From positions 36,537 to 100,536 of the forward strand of contig CATXZD010000010.1 in assembly GCA_958403905.1 (NCBI GenBank): 64,000 nt of DNA, written 5' to 3'. Source of the DNA: an uncultured Ruminococcus sp. (lineage in GTDB: Bacteria > Bacillota > Clostridia > Oscillospirales > Acutalibacteraceae). The notes beneath the pieces were generated by a model that made no database searches, was not told where the DNA came from, and saw only the letters and a list, made by a program, of their open reading frames with translations. This document shows positions 18,482 to 27,298 of this stretch, piece after piece. The translations under genes were made by a program, and so were the position numbers. Positions within the stretch are counted from its first letter, which is position 1; every line of letters starts with the position of its first letter.

Positions 18482-19930
18482 ATGAATAAACGTATTATTG
18501 TCTATATACTAGGCTGGGTTCTCATTATTGAGGGTGCGGCAATGCAAATTGCAACAGTGACCTCGTTTGTTTACGGCGAACATGAGGGGTTGTATTTTCT
18601 GATTACCGGTGCGGCAAGTGCATTTTTGGGCTTGATGGCTGTTAAAATTAAAAAACCTAAAAATATGGTGCTCTATCAGAAAGCAGGCTTTGCGGCAACA
18701 GCCCTGAGCTGGATTATTATGTCGCTAGTCGGCTGTTTGCCGTTTTGGCTGAGCGGCGAAATTCCGAGCTTTATTGATGCATTTTTTGAAACCGTTTCGG
18801 GTTTTACCACAACAGGCTCTTCAATTCTTTTAGATGTAGAATCTTTAAGCCACGGTATGCTTATCTGGCGAAGCTTCCTCAACTGGCTTGGCGGAATGGG
18901 CGTAATCGTGTTTTTGCTTGCAATTATTCCGAAGCTTGGCGGTCAGCAAAACATTTACCTTATGAAAGCAGAAAGCCCCGGCCCGATAATCGGCAAGGCT
19001 GTTCCGCATATGAGAAACTACGCCGCTTTGCTGTACGGAATATACATCGGACTTACTTTACTTGAACTCATACTTTTGCTTTGCGGCGGAATGGGATTTT
19101 TTGACGCAATTAACACAAGCTTTGCAACAGCCGGCACAGGAGGTTTCGGAATACACAGCAACAACATTGCCGCCTATAACAGTTATTATTTACAGACGGT
19201 TATTGCAATATTTATGCTGTTGTTCAGCATTAACTTTTCGTTCTATATTCTTCTTCTCGCAAAAAAATTCAAGCAGGCATTCAAAATGGAAGAACTTTGG
19301 GTTTATGTGGGAATCATTGTAGTTTCAATCGCTATAATCACTATTAATATAAGCTCTCTCTATCCCACGCTTTACGAATCGTTCCATCAAAGCTTTTTCT
19401 ATGTTTCATCTATTATCACGACAACGGGATTTGGAATCGGCGATGTCAACCACTGGCCCGAGCTTTCAAAGGCTGTAATAGTTATTATAACCTTTGTCGG
19501 TGCTATGGCGGGAAGTACGGGCGGCGGATTTAAAATTTCAAGACTCCTTATTCTCTGCAAAGAGGTAAAAAAGGAATTTGCTCTGCTTATCCACCCCAGA
19601 AACGTAAAGGCTGTAAAAATGGACGGAAAGACCCTTGACCACAGCATTATGCGCAACACCTCGGTATTTCTTGTGGTGTATATGGGAATCTTCGTTTTAA
19701 GTTTTCTTTTGATTTCAATTGAGAATAAGGACTTTTTAACAAGCTTTACAAGCATTGCGGCAAACCTTAATAACACAGGTCCGGGACTCGGAGAAGTCGG
19801 TCCCGTCGGAAATTACGCTAATTTCAGCATATTGTCAAAGAGCGTACTCATTTTTGATATGCTCGCAGGCAGACTTGAGCTGTTCCCGCTGCTGCTGTTG
19901 TTCTCACCGTCAGCATGGAAAAAGTCTTGA
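18482..19930 (+). CDS. trkH: Trk-type potassium transporter membrane subunit
   Basis: A 482-residue membrane protein with about ten hydrophobic segments and the repeated pore loops of the SKT superfamily: 'VSGFTTTGSSIL', 'FATAGTGGFG', 'IITTTGFGIGD' and 'ANLNNTGPGLG', each with a selectivity-filter glycine. It takes up K+ (or Na+) with the TrkA protein. ATG 18482 follows GAGGG. The C-terminus 'LELFPLLLLFSPSAWKKS' is complete. Confidence 0.95.
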   Translation: MNKRIIVYILGWVLIIEGAAMQIATVTSFVYGEHEGLYFLITGAASAFLGLMAVKIKKPKNMVLYQKAGFAATALSWIIMSLVGCLPFWLSGEIPSFIDAFFETVSGFTTTGSSILLDVESLSHGMLIWRSFLNWLGGMGVIVFLLAIIPKLGGQQNIYLMKAESPGPIIGKAVPHMRNYAALLYGIYIGLTLLELILLLCGGMGFFDAINTSFATAGTGGFGIHSNNIAAYNSYYLQTVIAIFMLLFSINFSFYILLLAKKFKQAFKMEELWVYVGIIVVSIAIITINISSLYPTLYESFHQSFFYVSSIITTTGFGIGDVNHWPELSKAVIVIITFVGAMAGSTGGGFKISRLLILCKEVKKEFALLIHPRNVKAVKMDGKTLDHSIMRNTSVFLVVYMGIFVLSFLLISIENKDFLTSFTSIAANLNNTGPGLGEVGPVGNYANFSILSKSVLIFDMLAGRLELFPLLLLFSPSAWKKS

Positions 19931-19955
19931 TTTCTAAACATAATAACATAAAACA

Positions 19956-19995
19956 CGGCAGGTCTGCATTTAATATGCATTTCCTGCCGTTTTCT
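19956..19995. terminator. Terminator between trkH and the XRE gene
   Basis: CGGCAGG (19956-19962) pairs with CCTGCCG (19983-19989), with inner TGCAT/ATGCA pairing, followed by TTTTCTT. It lies between convergent genes. Confidence 0.85.
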
Positions 19996-19999
19996 TATA

Positions 20000-20329
20000 T
20001 TATTCACAATTTTTTAATCCCAGTATTACACCTAAAGCTATATGCTGTCGCTTTTTATCAAGAGTACGAAAGCCGTCAAGCAGTTCGCACTCATCTTCGT
20101 TAAGACTTGCCTGAACAATTTTATCAAGAGGTTGCCTGACATTCGAATAACCTATAATGTAATCAACGGAGGTATTGAAAATATCGGCAAGGCTTTTCAG
20201 AGTTTCTACGCTCGGCTCGTTTTTGCCTGTTTCATATGCGCTTATCATCTTCTGCGATACATTGAGCTTGATTGACAAAGCAATCTGACTCATACCTTTT
20301 TCTTTTCTCAACATAGTAATTCTGTTCAT
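20000..20329 (-). CDS. XRE-family HTH regulator
   Basis: A 109-residue protein with a Cro/C1-type helix-turn-helix in residues 1-60 ('LRKEKGMSQIALSIKLNVSQKMISAYETGKNEPSVETLKSLADIF'), then a short C-terminal region that probably mediates dimerisation. On the minus strand GGAGA precedes the start. It lies 57 bases downstream of a second XRE gene in the same direction, so they may be cotranscribed. Target unknown. Confidence 0.85.
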   Translation of the reverse strand: MNRITMLRKEKGMSQIALSIKLNVSQKMISAYETGKNEPSVETLKSLADIFNTSVDYIIGYSNVRQPLDKIVQASLNEDECELLDGFRTLDKKRQHIALGVILGLKNCE

Positions 20330-20386
20330 AATATTTTCTCCGATTATACTTGTAAATGGTATTACATAGATTTTATTTAATTAAAG

Positions 20387-20629
20387 CTACATTCTCTCTA
20401 TTCGATTTTCAATTTCAGCAGTAACCTCGCTCATTTTCACATCAAGCGCAACACATATTCTGTAAAAGGTTTCAAGAGTTGGCTTGCGCTCTCCTCGTTC
20501 AATTGCACTCAGGTGTGTTCTTCCTATGTCTGACAAACCGCTTAATACCTCTTGTGAAATATTCTTTTTCTTTCTGTACTCGGAAATAACCTCGCCGACT
20601 ATTTTTGAATCAAGCATTTGTACAAACAT
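20387..20629 (-). CDS. Small XRE-family HTH regulator
   Basis: An 80-residue protein that is almost entirely a Cro/C1-type helix-turn-helix ('GEVISEYRKKKNISQEVLSGLSDIGRTHLSAIERGERKPTLETFYRICVAL'). Two adjacent ATG codons (20632 and 20629) follow a GGGTG at 20636-20640; the second has the better spacing. It is transcribed divergently from the LRR/BIG2 surface protein, and direct repeats in the shared region (20673-20704) are candidate operators. Confidence 0.85.
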   Translation of the reverse strand: MFVQMLDSKIVGEVISEYRKKKNISQEVLSGLSDIGRTHLSAIERGERKPTLETFYRICVALDVKMSEVTAEIENRIERM

Positions 20630-20672
20630 CATATCACCCAGTAATAGTGTATATGTTTTTTGTACAAATTAT

Positions 20673-20712
20673 GAATACATATGTTGACATTTGAATACTT
20701 ATGTGTTATTTT
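20673..20712 (+). promoter_or_regulatory. Promoter of the LRR/BIG2 gene flanked by direct repeats
   Basis: TTGACA (20684-20689), 17-base spacer, TATTTT (20707-20712). GAATACATATGT (20673-20684) is repeated as GAATACTTATGT (20693-20704), 20 bases apart, so both face the same side of the helix and bracket the -35 box. Confidence 0.65.
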
Positions 20713-20771
20713 TATTATAAACCAGCATATATTTTTTATTGTTGATTAAAAAATTTTAGGAGGAATTTAGA

Positions 20772-22802
20772 ATGAAAAAAATCAAAAAGCTGACAGCCGT
20801 ATTTCTTGCGGTAATTATGGCACTTAGTGTGCTGACTGTTGCACCATTTACGGTTAGTGCGGCAACCTACGGTGACTACGAATACAGACTTGAAGATGAC
20901 TACACATGTACTATAACCAAATACAACGGTTCTGCATCAAACATAACAATACCGTCAACGATTTATGGTAATAAAGTGACCAAAATCGGTTGGAGCGCAT
21001 TTGAATGGTGTGAAAATATAGTCAACGTAAATATTCCTAATACCGTAACATCAATTGATAGTTATGCTTTTTCTGCTTGTAGTAATTTAAAGAATATTAC
21101 ATTCTCAAACAATTTAAAAAAAATCGATTACGCTTCCTTTGGTAGTTGCACAAATCTGACAAGCATCAGTTTTCCTGCTTCGTTGATGGAAATCGGAAGA
21201 CAGGCTTTTGTAAATTGCGAAAAACTTACTTCAGTAAGTTTAAGTAACGGATTAATAGGTATTGACGATAGAGCTTTTCGTAATTGTAAAAGTTTAAGTA
21301 GTATTAATATTCCAAATAGTGTAAAAGACATAGGAACAGAAGTATTTGAAGATTGTATTTCTTTAAAAACCGTATCAATTGGATATGGTGCAGAAACAGT
21401 ACCTACATATTATAGCGCATTTACCGGTTGCGTTTCTCTTGAATCAATCTCAATTCATGCAAATAATAAAAAATACTGTAGTGTTGACGGAGTATTATAT
21501 AATAAAAATAAAACAGAAATTCTTTGGTATCCGCAAGGTAAGAAAACTAACAGCTATACTGTCCCTTCCGGAATTAAAACCCTAAATAGAAATACAGCTA
21601 ACGATAATCAATATTTAAAAAATGTCACAATATATGATAATGTTACATATATAGAAAATGAAGCTTTCGGATATGCTAACGGTACAAAAGTAAATGGCTT
21701 CACAATAAAAGGCTACAAAGGAACCGAAGCCGAAAAATATGCAAGAAATAATGATTTTAATTTTGTTGCTTTGCCAAAACCTGTTAACCCTACAAGTGTT
21801 TCACTCAGCACAAATTCGGTTATCCTCGGAGCAGGCGAAAGCACCACACTTACAGCAAAAATTCAGCCGTCTAATGCTGTAAAAACATTAACTTGGAGCA
21901 GTTCAAACACAAGCGTTGCTACTGTCAGCAACGGCAAAGTAACTGCTAAAAAATCGGGAACAGCTAATATTACCGTAAAAACTTCTAACGGCAAAACTGC
22001 AACCTGCAAGGTAACGGTTAAGCCAGCACCGACAAGTGTTAAGACTAACCCTGCAAGCGTTACCCTCGGCGTTGGTGAAAAATACACAATCAGCGAAAGC
22101 ACAAACAGCGGAACATATGCAAACGCCTCCAATTTAAAATGGTCAACTTCCAATTCAAGCGTTGCAACCGTTACAAAGGGCAGTGGAAATAAAGCAACTG
22201 TCACCGCAAAGGGCGTTGGCACAGCTTATGTAAAAATTACTCTTTACAACGGCAAAACTGCACAATGCAAAGTAACGGTTAAACCTGCACCGACAAGCGT
22301 AAAATCATATCCTGCAAGCGTTACCCTCGGCAAGGGTGAAAACTACACAATTGCGGCAGGTACAAACAGCGGTTCGTGGTCAACAACCTATACTTGGAGC
22401 AGTTCAAACAACTCGGTTGCAACCGTAACAGGTACAACTGCAAACAAAGCTAAAATCACGGCAAAAGGCACAGGAACAGCAACAATTACTATTCGTACTT
22501 TCAACGGTAAGACAGCTACCTGTAAAGTAACCGTAAAGAGTGCACCTTCAAGTGTTAAAGTCAATCCGTCAAACATAACTCTGAAAAAGGGCGCAAGCTA
22601 CACAATAAGCGAAAGCACCAACAGCGGAACATATGCAAATGCAGATAATTTGAAATGGTCAACATCAAATTCAAGCGTTGCCACCGTTAAAAAAGGCAGC
22701 GGAAACAAAGCAACAATCACTGCAAAATCAAAAGGTACTGCGTACATTAAAATTACGCTTTACAACGGAAAAACTGCACAGTGTAAAGTAACGGTAAAAT
22801 AA
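20772..22802 (+). CDS. Large secreted surface protein: BspA-type LRRs plus four BIG2 Ig-like domains
   Basis: A 676-residue exported protein. A signal peptide (about residues 1-30, ending VSAAT) is followed by about nine LRR_5/BspA repeats (residues 50-330). Four bacterial Ig-like BIG2 domains of about 80-90 residues follow, each with the 'WSSSNxSVATV...GKVTAKxxGTAxIxVxxxNGKTAxCKVTV' core. No LPXTG, SLH or dockerin anchor is visible at the C-terminus, so it is secreted or held non-covalently. AGGAGG precedes ATG 20772. An adhesive role is inferred from domain type only. Confidence 0.88.
   Translation: MKKIKKLTAVFLAVIMALSVLTVAPFTVSAATYGDYEYRLEDDYTCTITKYNGSASNITIPSTIYGNKVTKIGWSAFEWCENIVNVNIPNTVTSIDSYAFSACSNLKNITFSNNLKKIDYASFGSCTNLTSISFPASLMEIGRQAFVNCEKLTSVSLSNGLIGIDDRAFRNCKSLSSINIPNSVKDIGTEVFEDCISLKTVSIGYGAETVPTYYSAFTGCVSLESISIHANNKKYCSVDGVLYNKNKTEILWYPQGKKTNSYTVPSGIKTLNRNTANDNQYLKNVTIYDNVTYIENEAFGYANGTKVNGFTIKGYKGTEAEKYARNNDFNFVALPKPVNPTSVSLSTNSVILGAGESTTLTAKIQPSNAVKTLTWSSSNTSVATVSNGKVTAKKSGTANITVKTSNGKTATCKVTVKPAPTSVKTNPASVTLGVGEKYTISESTNSGTYANASNLKWSTSNSSVATVTKGSGNKATVTAKGVGTAYVKITLYNGKTAQCKVTVKPAPTSVKSYPASVTLGKGENYTIAAGTNSGSWSTTYTWSSSNNSVATVTGTTANKAKITAKGTGTATITIRTFNGKTATCKVTVKSAPSSVKVNPSNITLKKGASYTISESTNSGTYANADNLKWSTSNSSVATVKKGSGNKATITAKSKGTAYIKITLYNGKTAQCKVTVK
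22031..22799 (+). repeat. Tandem BIG2-domain coding repeats
   Basis: Three consecutive ~250-bp units with strong nucleotide similarity encode BIG2 domains 2-4. Domains 2 and 4 are the closest, sharing the 'SESTNSGTYANA' segment and the 'NGKTAQCKVTVK' ending, which suggests duplication or gene conversion. Confidence 0.65.
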
Positions 22803-22818
22803 AAGCATTTTAACTTCA

Positions 22819-22855
22819 ATAACGGCAATCAGAAATGACTGCCGTTATTTTTTGA
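22819..22855 (+). terminator. Rho-independent terminator of the LRR/BIG2 gene
   Basis: ATAACGGCA (22819-22827) pairs with TGCCGTTAT (22840-22848), followed by TTTTTTG. Confidence 0.9.
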
Positions 22856-22865
22856 TTGTTCTTTT

Positions 22866-23293
22866 ACTAAACGAAAATTTAGTCGAGTGCCTCGACACGC
22901 AAATCGAGCGAAAAAATCGGTTGTTTAGGTAAAAACGGTTGCCCGAATTATAGATTGATATATAGGCAACGTTTAGGGACGTCAAGGAAATTCCCCTGAT
23001 AGGGGAAATGCCGCAAAGCGACAAAAGGGTTGCCGTTTTCGCAGAAAAGCCGTCCCCTACGGCGATACAGGAAACATTTGGTTTCAGCCGTAGGGACACG
23101 GCGTGCTGTTCGCAGTGGTTATCCGATTTTTTCGATTAAACCGTATTTATAGAGTAAAACAAACCTCTCCGTAGGGGACGGGTTCCTACACGTCCCATTC
23201 ACAAAAATTGCATTGCAATTTTTGTGTGGACACGGCGCGCCGTGTCCCTACGGTAACGTGTGCTATTACTCCAACGCTAAATTATCGTTTACT
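22866..23293. repeat. MITE-like intergenic element A
   Basis: A ~428-bp non-coding block whose ends are inverted repeats matching at 15 of 17 positions: ACTAAACGAAAATTTAG (22866-22882) and, read on the minus strand, AGTAAACGATAATTTAG (23277-23293). Inside are the module GTCGAGTGCCTCGAC (from 22882), nested hairpins bounded by TAGGG/CCCTA, the hairpin CACAAAAATTGCA/TGCAATTTTTGTG (23200-23226) and the perfect palindrome GGACACGGCGCGCCGTGTCC (23228-23247). It shares ends, length and modules with element B at 32857-33279. No transposase is encoded. Confidence 0.6.
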
Positions 23294-23333
23294 GAATTTT
23301 GTATAAATAAATCTAATTTTTTCATAATACCTA

Positions 23334-23394
23334 TTGACAATCAAATATATCGGTGGTATATTTATATTAACATATGAACATTTATTCATATGTT
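23334..23394 (+). promoter_or_regulatory. Promoter and SmtB/ArsR-type operator of the metal-efflux operon
   Basis: TTGACA (23334-23339), 17-base spacer, TATATT (23357-23362). Directly downstream is a perfect 10-bp inverted repeat, AACATATGAA (23369-23378) and TTCATATGTT (23385-23394), separated by six bases. It contains the ATGAACA...TTCAT core characteristic of SmtB/ZiaR/CadC operators. Confidence 0.85.
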
Positions 23395-23424
23395 CAAGTA
23401 TTTTAAATAAATGGAGAAATATTT

Positions 23425-23745
23425 ATGGAAAATAAAACCACACCTACACAGCATACCGAAATGCCTGACCTTGAGGTACTGTTTGACCTTGCCGATCTTT
23501 TTAAGGTTTTCGGCGATTCAACACGTCTGCGCATTATGGTAACGATATCCGAAAATGAGATGTCGGTTCTCAATATTGCCGAAACGTTGAATATGGAACA
23601 GAGCACAATTTCACACCAGCTTCGGGTGCTTCGTCAGAACAAGCTTGTACGCGTTCGCAGAGACGGCAAACAAATTTACTACAGCCTTGACGACGACCAC
23701 GTTAAGAAAATTATAGAAATGGGACTTGACCACGTTCTTGAATAA
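23425..23745 (+). CDS. ArsR/SmtB-family metal-sensing repressor (alpha-5 zinc-site type)
   Basis: A 106-residue winged-helix repressor. The DNA-binding helices are in 'SVLNIAETLNMEQSTISHQLRVLRQNKLV'. The C-terminal helix keeps the SmtB/CzrA alpha-5 ligand pattern D-x-H-x10-H-x2-E ('DDHVKKIIEMGLDHVLE'), which binds Zn(II) or Co(II). The alpha-3 Cys motif (ELCVCDL) of Cd/Pb/As sensors is missing; the equivalent segment is 'ENEMSVLNIA'. It is predicted to release the operator at 23369-23394 when zinc is high. It ends nine bases before the P-type ATPase gene, in one operon. Confidence 0.93.
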   Translation: MENKTTPTQHTEMPDLEVLFDLADLFKVFGDSTRLRIMVTISENEMSVLNIAETLNMEQSTISHQLRVLRQNKLVRVRRDGKQIYYSLDDDHVKKIIEMGLDHVLE

Positions 23746-23754
23746 GGAGGATTT

Positions 23755-25836
23755 ATGAATAGATACACTTACACTCTTGAAAATCTCAACTGTGCACACT
23801 GCGCTTCGAAAATTGAAAACAAGATTGCGAACACTCAGGGATTTGAAAACGTAAGCTTTAATTTTGCAACAAAAATTCTATCATTTTCCTCTGAAAACTC
23901 CGACTCTGTTTTAAAGATTCAACAGATTTGCGACAGCATTGAGGACGGAGTAATCGTAGTTGACAGCAGCAAAAAAACAAAAGAAAAACAATCTGGCAAA
24001 ATAAATTTTAATACCGTAATGCTGATTATCGCAATTTTTCTCGGAGCAGCAGCGTTTGTTACGCACCTTGTATTGCCTGAAAATCAGACATATTCAACCG
24101 TTATTATGTTTACTTTAAGCATAGCGGCAACATTACTTTCAGGATATAAAATTTTTCTGAAAGGTTTGAAAAACGCAGTTAAACTGAAAATTGACGAAAC
24201 CGTACTTCTTACCGTTGCAGTTGTCGCCGCTTTCTGTCTTGGCGAATTTGTTGAGGCGGCTATGGTAACAATCCTCTTTTCACTCGGTGAATTTATTGAA
24301 GATATTGCCGTTGACGCATCTCGCAGGGATATTGAAAAACTTGCGCAAATTCGCCCCGATACTGCTACAATCGTAAAGGACGGAACAGAAACTGTTGTTT
24401 CTGCCGAAAGCGTAAAAACAGGAAGTATCATAACAGTAAAGCCCTATGAAAGGATTCCGCTTGACGGAGTTGTTACAAACGGAAAATCAACTCTCGACAC
24501 TTCGGCACTTACGGGTGAAAGTCTGCCTGTTGACATTTCAGCCGGCAGTGAAGTAATGAGCGGTGCAATCAACGGAAACGGACTTATTGAAATCGAAACG
24601 ACAAAGGAATACAACAACAGCACAGCCGCAAGAATTTTACAGCTTGTTGAAGAAGCGTCTGCCCGCAAAGGTCAGAAAGAAAAACTGATTACCCGCTTTG
24701 CATCAATCTACACTCCAATTGTGATTATAATCGCCGCAGTAATTGCTTTTATTCCTCCCCTGCTCGGCATTGGTGAAATTACAGAGTGGATTTACAGGGC
24801 GCTTGTTTGCCTTGTTGCCTCCTGCCCCTGCGCTATTGTAATATCCGTGCCTCTTTCCTATTATTCGGGAATCGGGGCGGCTTCCAAAATCGGAGTTCTT
24901 ATTAAAGGCGGAAAATACATTGAAGCTCTTGCAAAAGCAGACTCGTTTGTTTTTGACAAAACAGGAACGCTGACAAACGGAAAACTTGAAGTCGAAAGCA
25001 TTACTACCTTTAGCGGCTACGCCGAAAGCGATGTTCTCGCCCTTGCCGCCGCCTGCGAAAAATATTCCGTTCATCCCGTTGCAACAGCTATCAAGAAAAA
25101 AGCCGAAGGAATGAAACTTCCCCTGCTTTCCGATTACAAAGAAGCAGCAGGGCACGGCACGAGTGCGGTTTACAACAGTAAAAAGCTTGAATGCGGCGGA
25201 ATAAAAATTCTCAATGAAGAGCAGAAAAAGCTTGCAGGCAACGCATCTGTTTTTGTAGTATACGACGGCGAGCTTATAGGCGCATTGGAAGTAAGCGATT
25301 CTGTAAGAGCTGAATCACAGGAGGTTATCTCAAAACTGAAAAAGCTCGGCGCTAAAAATATTGTAATGCTTACGGGCGACTCAAGGAACAATGCAGAAAA
25401 AATAAGCAAAAAACTCGGACTTGACGCGTGCTATTCTAATCTGCTTCCGAACGACAAGCTTGAAAAGGTTGAAAGAATAAAAACTCAATCAAAATCTGTC
25501 TGCTTTGTCGGCGACGGAATCAACGACGCTCCCGTACTGTCGGCAAGCGACTGCGGAATTGCTATGGGACTTGGCAGCGAAGCCGCCATTGAATCATCTG
25601 ACGCAGTGCTTTCTTCGGGCAATCTCACAAAACTTCCCGACGCTGTAAAGCTTTCACGCAAGGTTATGAGGACGATTAAAACAAACATAATATTTGCGCT
25701 CACCGTAAAGGCGGCTGTCATCATCCTTGCGGTATTCGGTATCGCAGCTATGTGGATGTCGGTAATTGCAGATACAGGCGTAAGCGTTGCCTGTGTACTG
25801 TACGCCGCAAGACTTTTAAAGACTAAAAAGAAGTAG
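23755..25836 (+). CDS. P1B-type Zn2+/Cd2+/Pb2+-exporting ATPase
   Basis: A 693-residue heavy-metal ATPase. One N-terminal HMA domain carries CAHC (about residue 14). The core has TGES (actuator domain), the transmembrane metal site CPC in 'VASCPCAIVISVPL', the phosphorylation site 'DKTGTLTNG', the HP motif in 'YSVHPVATAI' and 'GDGINDAP'. The final helix contains 'VIADTGVSVAC' with the Asp typical of P1B-2 zinc/cadmium exporters. It pumps divalent metal out of the cytoplasm. GGAGG precedes ATG 23755. The upstream repressor with a zinc-type site supports zinc as the main substrate. Confidence 0.94.
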   Translation: MNRYTYTLENLNCAHCASKIENKIANTQGFENVSFNFATKILSFSSENSDSVLKIQQICDSIEDGVIVVDSSKKTKEKQSGKINFNTVMLIIAIFLGAAAFVTHLVLPENQTYSTVIMFTLSIAATLLSGYKIFLKGLKNAVKLKIDETVLLTVAVVAAFCLGEFVEAAMVTILFSLGEFIEDIAVDASRRDIEKLAQIRPDTATIVKDGTETVVSAESVKTGSIITVKPYERIPLDGVVTNGKSTLDTSALTGESLPVDISAGSEVMSGAINGNGLIEIETTKEYNNSTAARILQLVEEASARKGQKEKLITRFASIYTPIVIIIAAVIAFIPPLLGIGEITEWIYRALVCLVASCPCAIVISVPLSYYSGIGAASKIGVLIKGGKYIEALAKADSFVFDKTGTLTNGKLEVESITTFSGYAESDVLALAAACEKYSVHPVATAIKKKAEGMKLPLLSDYKEAAGHGTSAVYNSKKLECGGIKILNEEQKKLAGNASVFVVYDGELIGALEVSDSVRAESQEVISKLKKLGAKNIVMLTGDSRNNAEKISKKLGLDACYSNLLPNDKLEKVERIKTQSKSVCFVGDGINDAPVLSASDCGIAMGLGSEAAIESSDAVLSSGNLTKLPDAVKLSRKVMRTIKTNIIFALTVKAAVIILAVFGIAAMWMSVIADTGVSVACVLYAARLLKTKKK

Positions 25837-25862
25837 AACCAAATAACATTTTAAAAAAAATT

Positions 25863-25898
25863 TCGGGAATACAGGCATATAATCACTAAAACCTGTCT
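25863..25898 (+). terminator. Terminator of the metal-efflux operon
   Basis: TCGGGAA (25863-25869) pairs with TTCCCGA (25888-25894), with inner ACAGG/CCTGT pairing, followed by TTTGT. Confidence 0.75.
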
Positions 25899-25935
25899 TC
25901 CCGATTTGTATTATAGTTCATATTACCGGTTGTTC

Positions 25936-25964
25936 TTGACTAACCGGCAATTGACGGCTAAAAT
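25936..25964 (+). promoter_or_regulatory. Sigma-A promoter of the CDF transporter gene
   Basis: TTGACT (25936-25941), 17-base spacer, TAAAAT (25959-25964). The -35 lies inside a small inverted pair, CCGGTT/AACCGG (25926-25948). Confidence 0.65.
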
Positions 25965-26029
25965 AGCTTATTAGAGCATAAAGCTTATCTACATATTATG
26001 ATGATATAAACTTATTTTAAAAGTAAGCG

Positions 26030-27211
26030 GTGTTTGTTTTGATAAAGCTATTGACAAAGCTGTTTGTAAAAAACAGCGACGATATAAAAAATCCCGAGGT
26101 TCGTGCCGCTTATGGCAATATGTCAGGCATTGTGGGAATTTTTCTTAACCTCTGCCTTTTTGCCGCCAAACTGACGGCAGGCATTGTGTCGGCATCAATT
26201 TCCGTAATTGCCGACGCTTTCAACAACCTTTCCGATGCAGGAAGCTCGGTTGTAACATTTCTCGGATTCAAGCTTGCAAGCCGTCCTGCCGACAAGGAAC
26301 ATCCCTTCGGTCACGGCAGATACGAATATGTAGCAGGTCTGGGTATTTCCGTTGTTATTCTGCTTGTGGGAATTGAGCTTATGAAAAGCTCAATCGGAAA
26401 AATTATTTCTCCCGACGCTTCAACAGAAATAACTCTTGTTTCTGCTTGTATCCTGATAGCTTCGGTTGCAGTAAAGCTATGGATGTATTTTTTTAACAAA
26501 TTTCTCTCAAAGAAAATAAATTCTTCTGCACTAAAGGCAACCTCGCTTGACTCTCTTACAGACTGCGTTGCAACAACAATTGTGCTTATCGGTCTTGTGA
26601 TTTCAAATCTAACGGGACTTATGATTGACGGCTACCTCGGTGCGGCTGTTGCGCTGTTCATTCTGTTTACGGGAGTAAGCACGTTTAAAGAAAGTCTTTC
26701 TCCTCTGCTAGGCAATCCGCCGGATGCTGAATTTGTCAATGATATTAAGGACACCGTAATGCAGGACGATATGATTGTGGGAATACACGACTTAATTGTT
26801 CACGATTACGGTCCAGGAAGATGCATAATCTCGCTCCATGCCGAAATCCCGAGCAACGAGGATATTTTAAAGGCGCACGACTCCATCGACCTTATCGAAA
26901 AAACGCTTGAACGCAGATTTAACTGTATGGCTACAATCCATATGGACCCGATTGCAACCGATGACGAGTACACACTGAACCTGAAAGATAAGGTGTGCAG
27001 GAAATTATGCGATGGCGACAACGGATTTTCAATCCACGACTTCAGAGTTGTTAAGGGTGACACGCATACTAATGTAATTTTTGACCTTGCTGTCCCGCAC
27101 GAAATCAAGCAAAGCGATGATGAAATCCTTAAAACTGCAAAAGAAAAAATCCGTACAATTGACCCTAAGCTAATCCCCGTTATGCACATTGAAAAATCAT
27201 TTATTGAATAG
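26030..27211 (+). CDS. Cation diffusion facilitator (CDF) metal/H+ antiporter
   Basis: A 393-residue membrane protein with six predicted helices. The binding-site signature 'SVIADAFNNLSDAGSS' is in helix 2 and 'ATSLDSLTDCVATT' in helix 5 (a D-x3-D-like pair in each), and the His-rich 'DKEHPFGHGRYEYVAG' loop is present. The C-terminal cytosolic domain (about residues 215-390) includes 'GIHDLIVHDYGPGRCIISLHAEIP' and 'CMATIHMDP'. It exports Zn, Mn or Fe. The start is uncertain: GTG 26030 and TTG 26039 are both possible and no strong ribosome-binding site is visible. It lies next to the zinc ATPase but has its own promoter. Confidence 0.9.
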   Translation: MFVLIKLLTKLFVKNSDDIKNPEVRAAYGNMSGIVGIFLNLCLFAAKLTAGIVSASISVIADAFNNLSDAGSSVVTFLGFKLASRPADKEHPFGHGRYEYVAGLGISVVILLVGIELMKSSIGKIISPDASTEITLVSACILIASVAVKLWMYFFNKFLSKKINSSALKATSLDSLTDCVATTIVLIGLVISNLTGLMIDGYLGAAVALFILFTGVSTFKESLSPLLGNPPDAEFVNDIKDTVMQDDMIVGIHDLIVHDYGPGRCIISLHAEIPSNEDILKAHDSIDLIEKTLERRFNCMATIHMDPIATDDEYTLNLKDKVCRKLCDGDNGFSIHDFRVVKGDTHTNVIFDLAVPHEIKQSDDEILKTAKEKIRTIDPKLIPVMHIEKSFIE

Positions 27212-27227
27212 AAAACAACGTAATTCA

Positions 27228-27275
27228 GGCAGGCAGAATAGTTATTTACAAAACTTATTCTGTCTGCCTTACTAT
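27228..27275. terminator. Bidirectional terminator between CDF and degV genes
   Basis: GGCAGGCAGAATA (27228-27240) pairs with TATTCTGTCTGCC (27256-27268) at 12 of 13 positions, followed by TTACTATTT. Confidence 0.8.
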
Positions 27276-27298
27276 TTGCCGACTCTCCAAAAAACAAT

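Noticed and set aside
22845..23099. 84-residue minus-strand open frame in element A
   Set aside because: Lies wholly within nested inverted repeats; no ribosome-binding site.
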